Positions 46,471 through 56,586 of a stretch of DNA of 64,000 nt are shown here, piece after piece. Each line of letters begins with the position of its first letter. The stretch's first letter is position 1. Under the pieces are notes generated by a model that did no database searches, was not told the origin of the DNA, and worked only from the letters and a program-made list of their open reading frames with translations. The translations under genes were made by a program, and so were the position numbers. Origin of the DNA: Chamaecyparis obtusa (lineage: Eukaryota; Streptophyta; Pinopsida; Cupressales; Cupressaceae); the NCBI GenBank assembly GCA_027943335.1, contig BSBK01002929.1, positions 186,001 through 250,000 on the forward strand, read 5' to 3'.

Positions 46471-48204
46471 AGCCCACCTCAGAATGTTGATGAGCCAATT
46501 CAAGAGTACAGAACTGATGCTCAGGATGTAGGTGATATAGATGAACCCCCTCAAAAGAAGCAAAGAATTGAAGAGGGATAGTCTTCAAGTGAATGCACTA
46601 TAAGAAGGAGAGTTGAAAGAGTGACTACCTTTTTGCTAGGGTGACAGGCCTTATCATCATCGCCTAAGGAAAACATCAAAGAAGGAAAAAGGATAAATAG
46701 ACAAGAGGAAGTTGAGCTACCCCTATTGTTGTGCAAGGATGAAAGAAAGTTGCTTCAAGAAGATCTCATGAGTGATGATTATTTCATCAAAAGTGATGAA
46801 TTTAAGAGATTTCTAATATGGAGGAAACAACAAGAGATATCTAGCTAGGCAGTTGAGGGTGCAGAGCCAAGTAGTGAAGCCTTACAAACCCTAGCCTCAT
46901 ATGATCCAGACTCAGAAAAGATATCAGTTGAGGAGGCTAGGCAATTGGTCATGTCAAGTGGGATGCTGCTAGTTCTAGGATGGGACCTGACCTCGGCTTT
47001 CATCATTGATAAAATAAGGAGACAACCACAATGTGGTTTGTCATATGAAGCCTAGATTTGGGAGATAGTAAGAGGGAGTGGATTTGATCCAAGATCCCAA
47101 ACCCTAGAAATGTGGTCTCTTGCCCCTAGAACTCAGAAGCCCTCTCTAGTTAGCATTGAGGATAAAATAGAAGGAGATAAGATCATCTGGACTGTACAGA
47201 ACACCAGTGATCTCGAGGTTTCAAAGGTAGTAACCCATTTTTCCCATTTAAATAAGGCCAAGACTGTGCAACTCTCCAACAGGTATGGAAACTTGTTTGA
47301 AGACTCCATCAAATTGGCCAAGGATAGAGAGGAAAAGCTCATGAAAATAAAGATGTTAGAGGATGAGCTAAAGTTAGTGAAAATCAAACTTGAGGAAGCA
47401 TCCAGGGCCATTCCTCCCTCTGTTCTAGAGGCTGAGGTTGTAGAGATTCCAATGGAAAATGTACCTGATGTGGCCACTAATGAATGAAAAAAGGATAAGG
47501 TGAAAGTAGCTCTCAATGCCCTATCAAACATCATGCAACATAGACTTGAGGTGATAAAAGGAAAGATGGACTTAGTCCATAATTCATTTTTCATGTTGCA
47601 AGGGCTAATTGGGAATTTGAATGATGTTGTGGCTACTTTGGAGCTATTATTTAATATGTGGTATGGCAGAGGTGCACTCTTCGAGAAGCTTGAAATGTTG
47701 CAGCCACACATGATTGATATCCCAGAATGTGTTGGAGAAGTGGGAGAGAAAATTGAACTCATCAGTGCCACTTGGGCATTTTTCAAAGGTAAAGCTAGCC
47801 AGGTCAAGGCCAAGATAGAAATGTTTGGACCTGATTTCAGTAAATACTTTCCTTCAATTCACAAAGGTTATGGTGACATCATAAGTACTGAGGAGTGGAA
47901 ATCAGGAATGGATTAGTTGTTGACAAGACAGGAGGCCTTCCTGAATAATGATGGCACATTGGACATTAGTAGATTCAACAACATCCTAGATGATTTTTTT
48001 AAGGGGGAGAATGATTGTACCAATTTCATAGCTGATGCCATGGCCATGATAGATTTTAAATGGGATAAATAGTTGAAGGTACTACAGAATTTAAAGGAGT
48101 ACACCCGGCCTACTAAAGAGGAGGTTGCATTATGGGATAAGAGTACAAAGCCCAAGAAGAAGAAGCCAATGGTCATTGATGTGGAAACAATGGAGGAAGA
48201 CTAA
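46471..48204 (+). pseudogene. ORF E, 3' part
   Basis: After the right TSD the frame continues in phase from EEDSP (23174) into PQNVDEPIQEYRTDAQDV. A basic nuclear-signal-like cluster (PPQKKQRIEEG) is followed by a stop. Then come open stretches 47110-47487 and 47500-47916: VEARQLVMSSG-type helices, an acidic Lys-rich coiled coil (KLMKIKMLEDELKLVKIKLE), and a long helical region with GKMDLVHNSFFMLQGLIGNL. It ends with KPKKKKPMVIDVETMEED and TAA 48202-48204. I recognise no family. The basic segments suggest nuclear location, but this is only inference. Confidence 0.6.
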
Positions 48205-49249
48205 GAAACATCTGGCACCTGATCGTTGAGCATAGAGAGGGTAGCTATCATGAAGAGGATAGTGTATGTTAGCTGGTTCAGGTGGTCACTATCCATATAA
48301 CAACTTATGAAACTAACTTGAATATATGCAGGTGAAGGTGCCAACTGTTGAAGATTTTGAAATGAATGGAAAAATATTCCTCCGGTTTCTTTTCCTTATT
48401 TTGTAATGATTTGTAACTATTTTTGTCTTCTAGTGTTTTTTCCTTTCTTATCCATCTGAAGCTTGTTGCATCCTGATTCTTCTAGGATTCCAAGATGGCT
48501 AGTGAATGCTATATATATTTGGTTGTAACTTTTTTATAAGGATGTTGAATTTTGTAACTGAATCCTATTGCAGAATTTTGATCTCCATTTTTTGTTCTGG
48601 TATTTTGGCCATTGTCAATGTATTGATATTGAAAATATTAATGAAAATACACTGGAATTCTATCTCAAATTGTGTATGTCTTCTTGTTTTAAGTTTGAAT
48701 TCTTATATGTTAATATTGCAAAGAGAAATTAATGTATGGTTTACAAATTAGATTTTGAGTTTGTCTTTGAGTTCCTTTTCAAGGAAGGGGTAAATACTTT
48801 AAGACAACTTTAGAGAATTCATAATTTTTGCAAGAATCTAATGTCTAAATCTAAGAATGAGAGGAACAATTTGTAAGGCATTTGTTCTGAACTCTGGGTG
48901 TGTTAGAATTATGTTTTCTTTTTTAGATATGTTGTAGATGACTATGTGCCTGAGAATAAGACATTGATCTATTCTTGATAGGCAGTTCATCATCATCAAA
49001 TTAATCTATAAATGATATAATCTCTTAAAAAAATGAGTAACATTAATGCTAATTAGTGAAAATAATTTTTATGATTCCTTTCAAGAAGTGAATCCATAGG
49101 TATACCCACTTGAGCTTAAAGGCTCAAAGTGTAGGAGGATCATAGTCTTGATCCTTGTTAATTGGTCCTTTTCCTTGATAGATTTGGAGTTGGTTTAGAG
49201 AGTCAGTGACACTAGTTTGTTAGTCATATTGTAAATCTGCAAGTGGAAA
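48205..49249 (+). other. Non-coding stretch after ORF E
   Basis: About 1 kb, T-rich, with no supported gene. The first 400 bases look like a 3' UTR (ttgtaatgatttgtaac, ttcctttcttatcc). I looked here for a 3' LTR or polypurine tract of T3; a purine run aaggaaggggtaaa occurs near 48782, but no LTR start follows. Confidence 0.45.
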
Positions 49250-49429
49250 GAAAAGGAACCAACACTAACAACCAGAAATATCCTTGAGGAAATGGTCATG
49301 TGAAGCTTTGCTAAGAAAGTTAAAACAAGCATGGGTGAGTACAAGATAGATTCTACAATGTCCCTAACATATCTCCCCATATCTCCTAGGTCGCAAGGAT
49401 GGCCTCCATCTACATTTCCACCTTCTAAT

Positions 49430-50510
49430 GGTATTTCTCTAACAATACATGAAGGAGTATGAATGGTCAAAGAAAAGGTGTCCCTCGAAGAAGAAAACAA
49501 AGAGAAAGCTATATTTTAATGGCTATACAAGGAGAATGAACAAGATGGAAATATTAAAAATGTGGAGATAGCCACTAATAAATATGGAAAAGGATATGAG
49601 ATCATGAAGCAAATGGGTTACAAAGGCAAAGGACCATTGGGACAAAGTAAACAAGGACTTTTGGAGCTGATACACATGGATTTCAGAAACCCAAAATATA
49701 AAACTGGATTAGGCTTCAAGAAAGAAACATTTCATCCTGTAGCTAAAAATGGTCTTGTATTTGATAGATCAGGAGACTCAGATGATGAAGAAGAAGTAGA
49801 AGGACAACCTATTTACTGTGAAAGGTTTCTACTCTTGCAAGGAGACCCATTATCAGAACTTGGCACTAATCTTGAACATGAACAAGAACGAGAAGAAGGA
49901 CCAACAAGAGAACCTAAAGGAGAGAAATAACAAGGACTTCCTATTTTTGACACACCTCACTTTGATGAAGAACCAAAGATGACATTTCCACAAGAAACTT
50001 TGCAAGAAGAAGAGAACAATGCTACTAAGGAAGATGTAGTACCAATGACTATTGCCCACTTCTTGGGGGTTTCAAATTATAGTCAGGTTGGCTCACATGA
50101 ATATGAATGGGATATTCTTTTTGATGCTACTATGGATATAGTAGTGGATGTGATACATAAATATGCTCCTAGAGTCCTAATTGAAGAGGGAGAGAGTTCT
50201 AATGCTAGGTCGCTAGATTTAGACTTACATAACATTAACATGAACTTTAATAATAATGATAATGAATCTAATAATGCTAACATCTATTTAGAAGAAAACC
50301 TAATGGAAAACATCTTACAAGTCAATGACATTGATAATAACATGGTGTTGTCTCTCAAACCCAATGAATCTTTGTCCTTAATACATCATGAACTGATAGA
50401 CTAGAATGAGCCTACATCCACAAGCCTGTTATCTTTTGACAATGAGTATTCCCTAGCTTGTTACCTCAATGCTTGTGAACCTTTCCTTTCTTTCACCAGT
50501 GTAAAGAGAG
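49430..50510 (+). pseudogene. D G-patch domain and acidic linker
   Basis: The frame 49562-49930 encodes KYGKGYEIMKQMGYKGKGPL and KYKTGLGFKKETF, which satisfy the G-patch glycine pattern well (G-x-G, GxGxLG, GLGF). G-patches bind RNA or activate DEAH helicases. The following acidic linker (SDDEEEVEGQPIYCERF, SHEYEWDILFD, DVIHKYAPRVLIEEGES) is open to 50404 apart from a taa at 49928. The arrangement matches T2 and lies between protease and RT. Confidence 0.72.
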
Positions 50511-52160
50511 AAAACATGATTGAGGAGGATATCAAGTTTCTTAGTCTAAAAATGAAAAAGAAAAAGAAAAAGAAATCTGATGGTGAAAACCACCTAGTGG
50601 CAGTGTTAGATTCTAAAAGAGAAAAAGAAAAAGATGCATCCGATGGTGAAAACCTCCTAGAGGCACCTAAGGATGGGATTCTTGATATCCTCCCAAATCA
50701 TTTTTAGGAAAGATCCTCAGTGATGATTGAACCAACACAACCCATCAATTTGGGAACAATAGAAGCTCCTCAACTAGTCCACATTGCTCAATCATTGACA
50801 AAAGAATAAAATATCCAATTCACCAGTTTCTTTAAAGAAAAGAAGATCAATTTTTCTTGGTCTTATCTAGATATGCCTGGAATGGATACAGATCTGATAA
50901 TGCATCACTTTTCTATTTCTCCTGATGTGAAACCAGTAAAGAAAAAACTAAGGAAAATGAATTTACATGTGGCATTGCTAGTCAAGGCTAAACTAGAAAA
51001 ACTATTAAAAGTTGGACTCATCAAAGCCATTGACTATGCAGAATGGATATCAAACATAGTTCTTGTGTCTAAGGAAGACAACTCCATAAGAGTTTGCACA
51101 GACTTTAGAGATTTAAACAAGGCTTGTCTAAAGGATAACTTTCCACTTCCCAACATAGACATGATTGTAGATTTGACAGCAGGTTGTGAGATGTATTCAT
51201 TGATGGATGGATTTTCTGGATATAATCAAATTAAATTTGCTCCTAAAGATCAAGAAAAGACTGCATTCACATGCACATGGGGAACATACTATTGGAATGT
51301 GATGCCATTTGGTCTCAAAAATGCAAGTGCAACTTATCAAGAGCAATGACTACAATATTTCATGACATGATGCATAGGAACATGGAAGACTATGTAGATG
51401 ATACATTGGCAAAATCAAAGATAAGCACAACACATATAGAAGATCTAATGAAAATATTTGATAGAATGGAATAGTTTCAATTAATTCTTAATCCCAAGAA
51501 ATGTGCATTTGGGGTATCATCTGGAAAGTTATTAGGATTCATAGTATCAAGAAAAGTAATAGAGGTGGATCCAACAAAAGTGAAAGCTATTCTTAAAATG
51601 CAACCACCTAGAAACATTAGTCAAATGAGGATGCTCCAAGGCAAGCTAAAATCCATAAGAAGGTTTATATCTCACTTAGCGGGTAAGGCACAACCTTTCA
51701 CAAAGTTAATGCACAAAGGAACTACATTCACTTGGGATGAGAAATGTGAAGCAAATTTTGCACAAGTCAAGGAATATTTGATGAATCCTCCTATTCTAAT
51801 GGCTCCAATATATGGAAAACCTTTATTATTATACATATCAATGAAAGATACATCATTATGAGTATTGCTTGCACAAGAAGATGAGGCTAAGAAGGAAAGA
51901 TCTATATATTAAATCAATAGAACGTTGGTTACATATGAGTTGAACTATTCCATGATTGAAAAATCATGCTTAATAGTGGTATTTGCATCCAAAAATCTCA
52001 GACATTACATGTTGGCACATAAGGTGAAACTAGTGGCTAAAATTGATCCACTCAAATATTTGTTGAGTAAAGAAACACTAATAGGGAGACTAGTAAAGTG
52101 GGTCTTGGTTCTAAGTGATTTGACATTGAATATGTTGACAGAAAATCTATTAAATGACAA
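50511..52160 (+). pseudogene. D reverse transcriptase and RNase H
   Basis: RT motifs parallel those of T2: KPVKKKLRKMNLHVALLVKA, SIRVCTDFRDLNKACLK, MDGFSGYNQIKFAPKDQ, MPFGLKNASATYQ. A frameshift at about 51341 separates these from MEDYVDDTLAKS, with both catalytic Asp residues present. KKCAFGVSSGKLLGFI and the RNase H region (YELNYSMIEKSCLIV, KIDPLKYLLSKETLIGRLVK) follow, with a shift near 52120. Stops: 50705, 50806, 51472, 51859, 51910. It is inactive. Confidence 0.86.
50582..50667 (+). repeat. Two GGTGAAAACC stem-loops in D pol linker
   Basis: Copy 1 at 50582-50604: GGTG, AAAA, CCAC, loop cta, GTGG, CAGT. Copy 2 at 50645-50667: GGTG, AAAA, CCTC, loop cta, GAGG, CACC. The stems differ at one pair (A-T against T-A) in a compensatory way. 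In protein both read DGEN followed by HLVA or LLEA. Confidence 0.75.
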
Positions 52161-52720
52161 GTGATTGCTGATCAACTTGTAGAAACACCATTAACATCCA
52201 ATGTTCCATTACATGTTGAGTTCCCTGATGAAGTGATTATACACTTAACAAAACACTCATGGAAAATGTATTTTGATGGATCCTTCATGCAACAAGGATC
52301 GGGAGCTGGATGCTTATTCATTACACCACAAGGATATAAAATTTCAAAAGCATATAAGATAATTTTTCCATGTACAAACAACATAGTAGAGTATGAATCT
52401 CTAGTAAATGGATTGAAACTTGCAATAGAATGGAAAATCATTGAATTACACATCTATAGAGATTCACAACTCATTATCAATCAGGTGAATGGTGACTATC
52501 AGACAAAAGATGTTAAACTAATGCATTACAAAAGAATGGTGGATGACTTGAAGAAATACTTTGTCTTCATCACATTTGAGAAAATTCCAAGATCAGGAAA
52601 TAGAGTAGTAGATGCAATGGCTACTTTAGCATCCATGTTACAACTTGACGAACATCAATTTCGCTATGACTTCCTGGTGGAAGAACTCCCATTCCCTTCC
52701 TATGACTCACCTGAATCCTA
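52161..52720 (+). pseudogene. D additional (archaeal-type) RNase H
   Basis: 186-codon open frame ending in tag. WKMYFDGSFMQQGSGAG (intact DGS), VEYESLVNGLKLA (Glu), LHIYRDSQLIINQ (Asp; usual G before it is R) and RVVDAMATLASML (last Asp). It is better preserved than the T2 copy and confirms the position after the normal RNase H. Confidence 0.85.
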
Positions 52721-52990
52721 GATTGTTTGTGCCCTTGAAACTCAAATTTTATCCAGATATGCCCATATCTACTCTTACCTAAAAGACCAAACAATCCCTA
52801 AAAGCTATTCCAGAAATGAAAATATATTCCTTATAAGAGCAACATCACGTTACATAATCATTTCTAATGACTTGTATAAACATGGTCTAGATGATATGCT
52901 GCTTAGGTGTCTAGAAAATGAAGAGTCTAATTGTGCATTAAAGGAAGTTCATGAAGGTGTGTGTGGGTCACACTCAAATGGTTTTTCATT
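52721..52990 (+). pseudogene. D integrase N-terminus, truncated
   Basis: After the second RNase H the text matches the T2 region before integrase (YSYLKDQTIPKSYSRNENIF, KHGLDDMLLRCLENEES) and the start of the HHCC zinc region (VHEGVCGSHSNGFSL), then breaks off. No core is present. Confidence 0.7.
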
Positions 52991-54480
52991 AGGAAGTTTG
53001 TGAAGGTGTGTTTAGGAATAATTAGGAACGTTCCAATGATGATTTGGGCTTGATCGATTCCGCTAAAGAGATGGAGGTTATGATTACAAGATGAGGGAAA
53101 TTTAGAAATCAATTAAATAATTTTTTATGTCTAATCGATGAGGAAGGAAATAAAAACCATATGCGCAACATAGGGGAAAACAATTAGAATGTAGAATAAT
53201 GTTTAAATTGTAATGTGAAAATGATAACACAAAGACTAGCAGGCTCGAGCCATTTTTAGGTGTCTATAGGTCTTGGTTGTGGTAGTTCTTGGAAAATGTA
53301 ATATGCATTGTAATATCTTAAGTGTGACCTTTTTTTGGGTCATGTTTTAGCACGTTGATAAGATCTCTTATGTATGTCCTAGATTTAGGATCGATGTTAT
53401 GTATTAAATATAATTATAATTCCCTTAGCATTAGGGTTGTCACACATTTGGTGTGAAGCTAACATATATATGTTCAGATAATAAAATAAATATATTGGCA
53501 TAATTGATGTAGATGATATGAGTAAATATGTCGATGGCTTGATAATGTGTTTTGTCAAGTATATTGTTTTCATTAATGTCAACTTAGGTGTTGGGTGGCT
53601 GCAAGAAGTCAAGTCCCACTTTTGGGCAAAAAGTGGAAGTGTTTTCCCTTTTTTTCAAATTTCATGTCAGTTGATGTCTAAATTTGAGGCACTTAGAGAT
53701 TGAATCTCAAAAAACTTTAGTAACATAAAATGTATCTCTAGGAGTCTACTTTTCAAATATGTAATTTATTTAAATACCCACATGGTATAAATTTATTTTT
53801 AGTAGGAATGTTTAAAACCCATGTTTTCAAAATGCATGTTTTAGGACCATACCATAGCCATGTATGACCACCATATTTTGATCTAAATAAATGATTTTTT
53901 GCAAATCCTTCTGGAGAAATATACCTAAGACGCCAAAATTGATGAGCATATTTTTCCTTATCTTTTTATTGAATATATTTTTTAATTAATTTTTAATTGA
54001 CTATAAAATACATTTTTTAATCCTTCGGTGTACGACCAGCATAATTTGATGAAAATTTCATATTTTTTCAAAATTCTATTTTTTATGTTCAAGAGAATTG
54101 TATCTAGATTGATGTCATATAATTTATTTTCCAAAATACCTAATAAAAAAAAAGTTATTAAAGTTTTAGTGAACCTCGCTATTTTACATTTAGGTACCAC
54201 TTTTAATTAATAAATAATGCAAAAATAGTAAAAATAATCATATCACTATGAAATTTACATTTTTGAAATCAAGACAGTGAGAACTCTAATGGAATTTTGT
54301 TTCGTAAAAAAATATGACCACGAAGGCCCTAAACAAATTACGACAAGGTAGAAGTATGGTGTTCCAGTGCCTTAACCAAATTTTTGGAGGTCAAGGTATA
54401 GGCTTGGTTCCACCAAGCCTAAACCAAACCTATTTTGAAATGAAATCCGAGGTGAATGTGTGTTCCCACTAATTTCTTAA
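52991..54480. other. Non-coding region right of D
   Basis: About 1.5 kb, AT-rich, with no supported gene on either strand. It contains poly-T tracts and scattered short frames, none with a motif. Confidence 0.5.
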
Positions 54481-54483
54481 GAA

Positions 54484-54706
54484 ACGGGTGCCCATTTTTT
54501 AAATTCAAAAAATGGGCACCTATTTCTTTAAAAAAAATTCTAAGTGTTAAAAAGCATTTCTAGTAAATAAAATAAAATAAAATAAAAAAATTGGAAACGG
54601 GCACCCATTTTGAAAAATATGGGCACCCATTTTTTGAATTTTGAATCGGACTCCCGAACCTAAATTAGGTGCCTATTTTTTGAAAATGGGTGCCCGTTAC
54701 GAGCGG
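54484..54706. repeat. Cluster of GGGCACC/GGTGCCC palindromes
   Basis: A perfect 14-bp hairpin lies at 54487-54500 and 54507-54520 (ggtgcccatttttt and its complement, loop aaattc). Further copies of the word follow at about 54598, 54620, 54669 (variant ggtgccta) and 54688. Several copies are in opposite orientation and can pair with each other over the 220-bp stretch. A short aaaat microsatellite (54563-54590) lies inside. Confidence 0.7.
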
Positions 54707-55247
54707 CATCTTCCAATTCTACAAGACTTCCACCGAATTGGTACCTAACTTCTTGCATCTACCATGTTCTTGGTTGGATATGTTCTTGATGTACCAAGTT
54801 ATGATGGAAAAGATGAATTGAGAGTTATGTTGTGAATTGTGGTGTATGATTTGGAACACAGGCTCTAGAAGTGTTTATAATGCTATATCTATGATCACAT
54901 ATGTGTATGATGAGTTTTATGCAAGTTAGATTCAGTGTGGTGAAGATAGGGAATTGGTTTAGCAATGAAGGAACATAGAAGAAATATTTGATCGGTATGT
55001 CCCATAGGAATGGAATCAGGTGTTATGATTGGAGGTGTCATGAGATCTTCATGATATTATTGGATTGTTGTTCATTTTGTGAAGATGGTTAAATATTCTA
55101 GAATATGTGATGACGTGTCTAATATTACATGGAATGTTAGTTATGATTCTTATTTGTTGATTTGATCGATAATTCATGAAGAGGTGTAAGAACCTAGGGA
55201 AGTGTAATATATTTGACTTTTCTATGTCAAATCGATTGTGTGATGGA
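54707..55247. other. Non-coding left flank of element B
   Basis: About 540 bases without a supported gene; it ends with the TSD tttgg at 55248-55252. Its continuation after B begins at 62537. Confidence 0.5.
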
Positions 55248-55252
55248 TTTGG
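55248..55252. other. Left target-site duplication of element B
   Basis: The word tttgg precedes the left LTR and recurs at 62532-62536 directly after the right LTR. Confidence 0.85.
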
Positions 55253-56367
55253 TGTTAGGAATGGGAACATTGAGATGGGGGGTGAATCAATGTTCACTAT
55301 ATTTTATCTTTTTACTTATTCTTTAAACTGAACTTAAATGCTTAAGTACTAAAATGAACATCCACATAAACATGAAACATGAAATCAACACATAACACCA
55401 ATATGGTTATGGGGAAACCCAAATAGGTAAAAACCCCAGTGGGAATTGACACCCACTAATTTTTTGTACTAGTGTTTTATGATCCTTGTTAGAAGATCCT
55501 TAACCCTGTTAGGAGTTGCTTTACAATGCATTAAGTACAGTAGACCTTGTCAAGGGTCAGACCTATTAGGAGTCTTTTACAATAGTCCATGTTAGGGGAG
55601 TGTACACACTGTCCTAGAGTTCATTGCTCAAGTGGTGAAGGCTACAACCTTATGATCTCAGATACACACTATATCTGCTAGATGAACTGTCACTGTGACA
55701 CCGCTTGTCAGATCAGTTCCTTTGATGCGCTGATGCTTTGACCTCTTGCAAATCTCTAATACATCTTATAGTCTCTTTGCACACTTCTTCTCTTCTTATC
55801 AAAAATCTCTATCAACTTCCATTCCAATTACAATGGGTGCATCTCATATTTATATGCGCATACAAAATAAACAACTAGGTCGGCCCTTAAACCTATTACA
55901 TACAATTCTTCCAATTGAATTGGCTCAAGTGTGTTTACAAAAAAACATATATACATTTTGGCAACCTAATTACAATAGGTTCATAGCCTTTACATCATTA
56001 TAATATAACCGCAACTCAAAATGCTAACAGTTGGCTGCTTACTCTGTTCTTCTCTGGCACACACTGGCTGTGCAAATTCAACTGTCTGTATCTTTCTCAT
56101 ACTTGCATATCTGATCATGTGCTCATATACTAAGCATGAATATAGTCTAACCAACTTATCTTCTAGGGTGTATACCATAACTCGGTCATACACATGTGCG
56201 CTGATGCTCTGAGCTTTAGGAACTCTGTACACTGTCCAGTCTTCAACACTTAGCTGATTTCTAATCTTCCCATCAAGTGCGCTAACTCCAAACTGCTATA
56301 TGACTTTGTTTCCATAATGAAAACACTATGCTAAGCCATATATATCAGTATAGCCAACTTTCCAACA
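55253..56367 (-). repeat. B 3' LTR (left copy)
   Basis: 1115 bp; aligned throughout with 61416-62531 with scattered differences. On the minus strand it starts TGTTGGAAAGTTGG at 56367 and ends CCTAACA. A TATAAATA on the minus strand lies at 55847-55854. Confidence 0.92.
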
Positions 56368-56385
56368 ATCTTCCCCTTTTTCATT
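56368..56385 (-). other. B polypurine tract
   Basis: Minus strand aaaaaggggaagat, directly before the 3' LTR. It primes plus-strand DNA synthesis. Confidence 0.8.
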
Positions 56386-56586
56386 GATGGCAACAAAGGA
56401 ATATGGCCAAGTTGCTAATTGTCCTTAATACAAAAAACTTTTGTCTCCCTATACATATCTTTCTATCTCCTTATACATATTTATAGCTAATATTCTACAC
56501 ATACTCCCCCTTTGACATTAATGACAAAGGTGTGTCAAAACTGAATCTACAAAAACTTACTGTGATAGAACATCTAGATATGCTAT
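56386..56586 (-). other. B 3' UTR
   Basis: 200-base spacer between ORF2 and the polypurine tract. A second purine tract (minus strand gtcaaagggggagtat, about 56502-56517) resembles the A polypurine tract. Confidence 0.5.

Larger units (their letters stand above)
49250..52990 (+). mobile_element. D: pol fragment of a T1/T2-family Tat element
   Basis: It aligns with T2 from about 34340 to 38980 (end of protease region to the start of integrase), without the solo LTR. It lacks LTRs, gag and the integrase core. On its right edge the integrase text stops after CGSHSNGFSL, where the words aggaagttcatgaaggtgtg (52942) and aggaagtttgtgaaggtgtg (52991) make a short tandem duplication across the break. 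The left boundary is vague. Confidence 0.82.

Noticed and set aside
47133..47813. 226-codon minus-strand frame
   Set aside because: It is antisense to ORF E, Ser/Phe-rich as expected of a shadow of a Lys/Glu-rich coiled coil; the plus-strand frame fits the E continuation.
47990..48020. Purine run aagggggagaatg as the T3 polypurine tract
   Set aside because: It is in the reading frame of ORF E, and no LTR start or second LTR copy follows.
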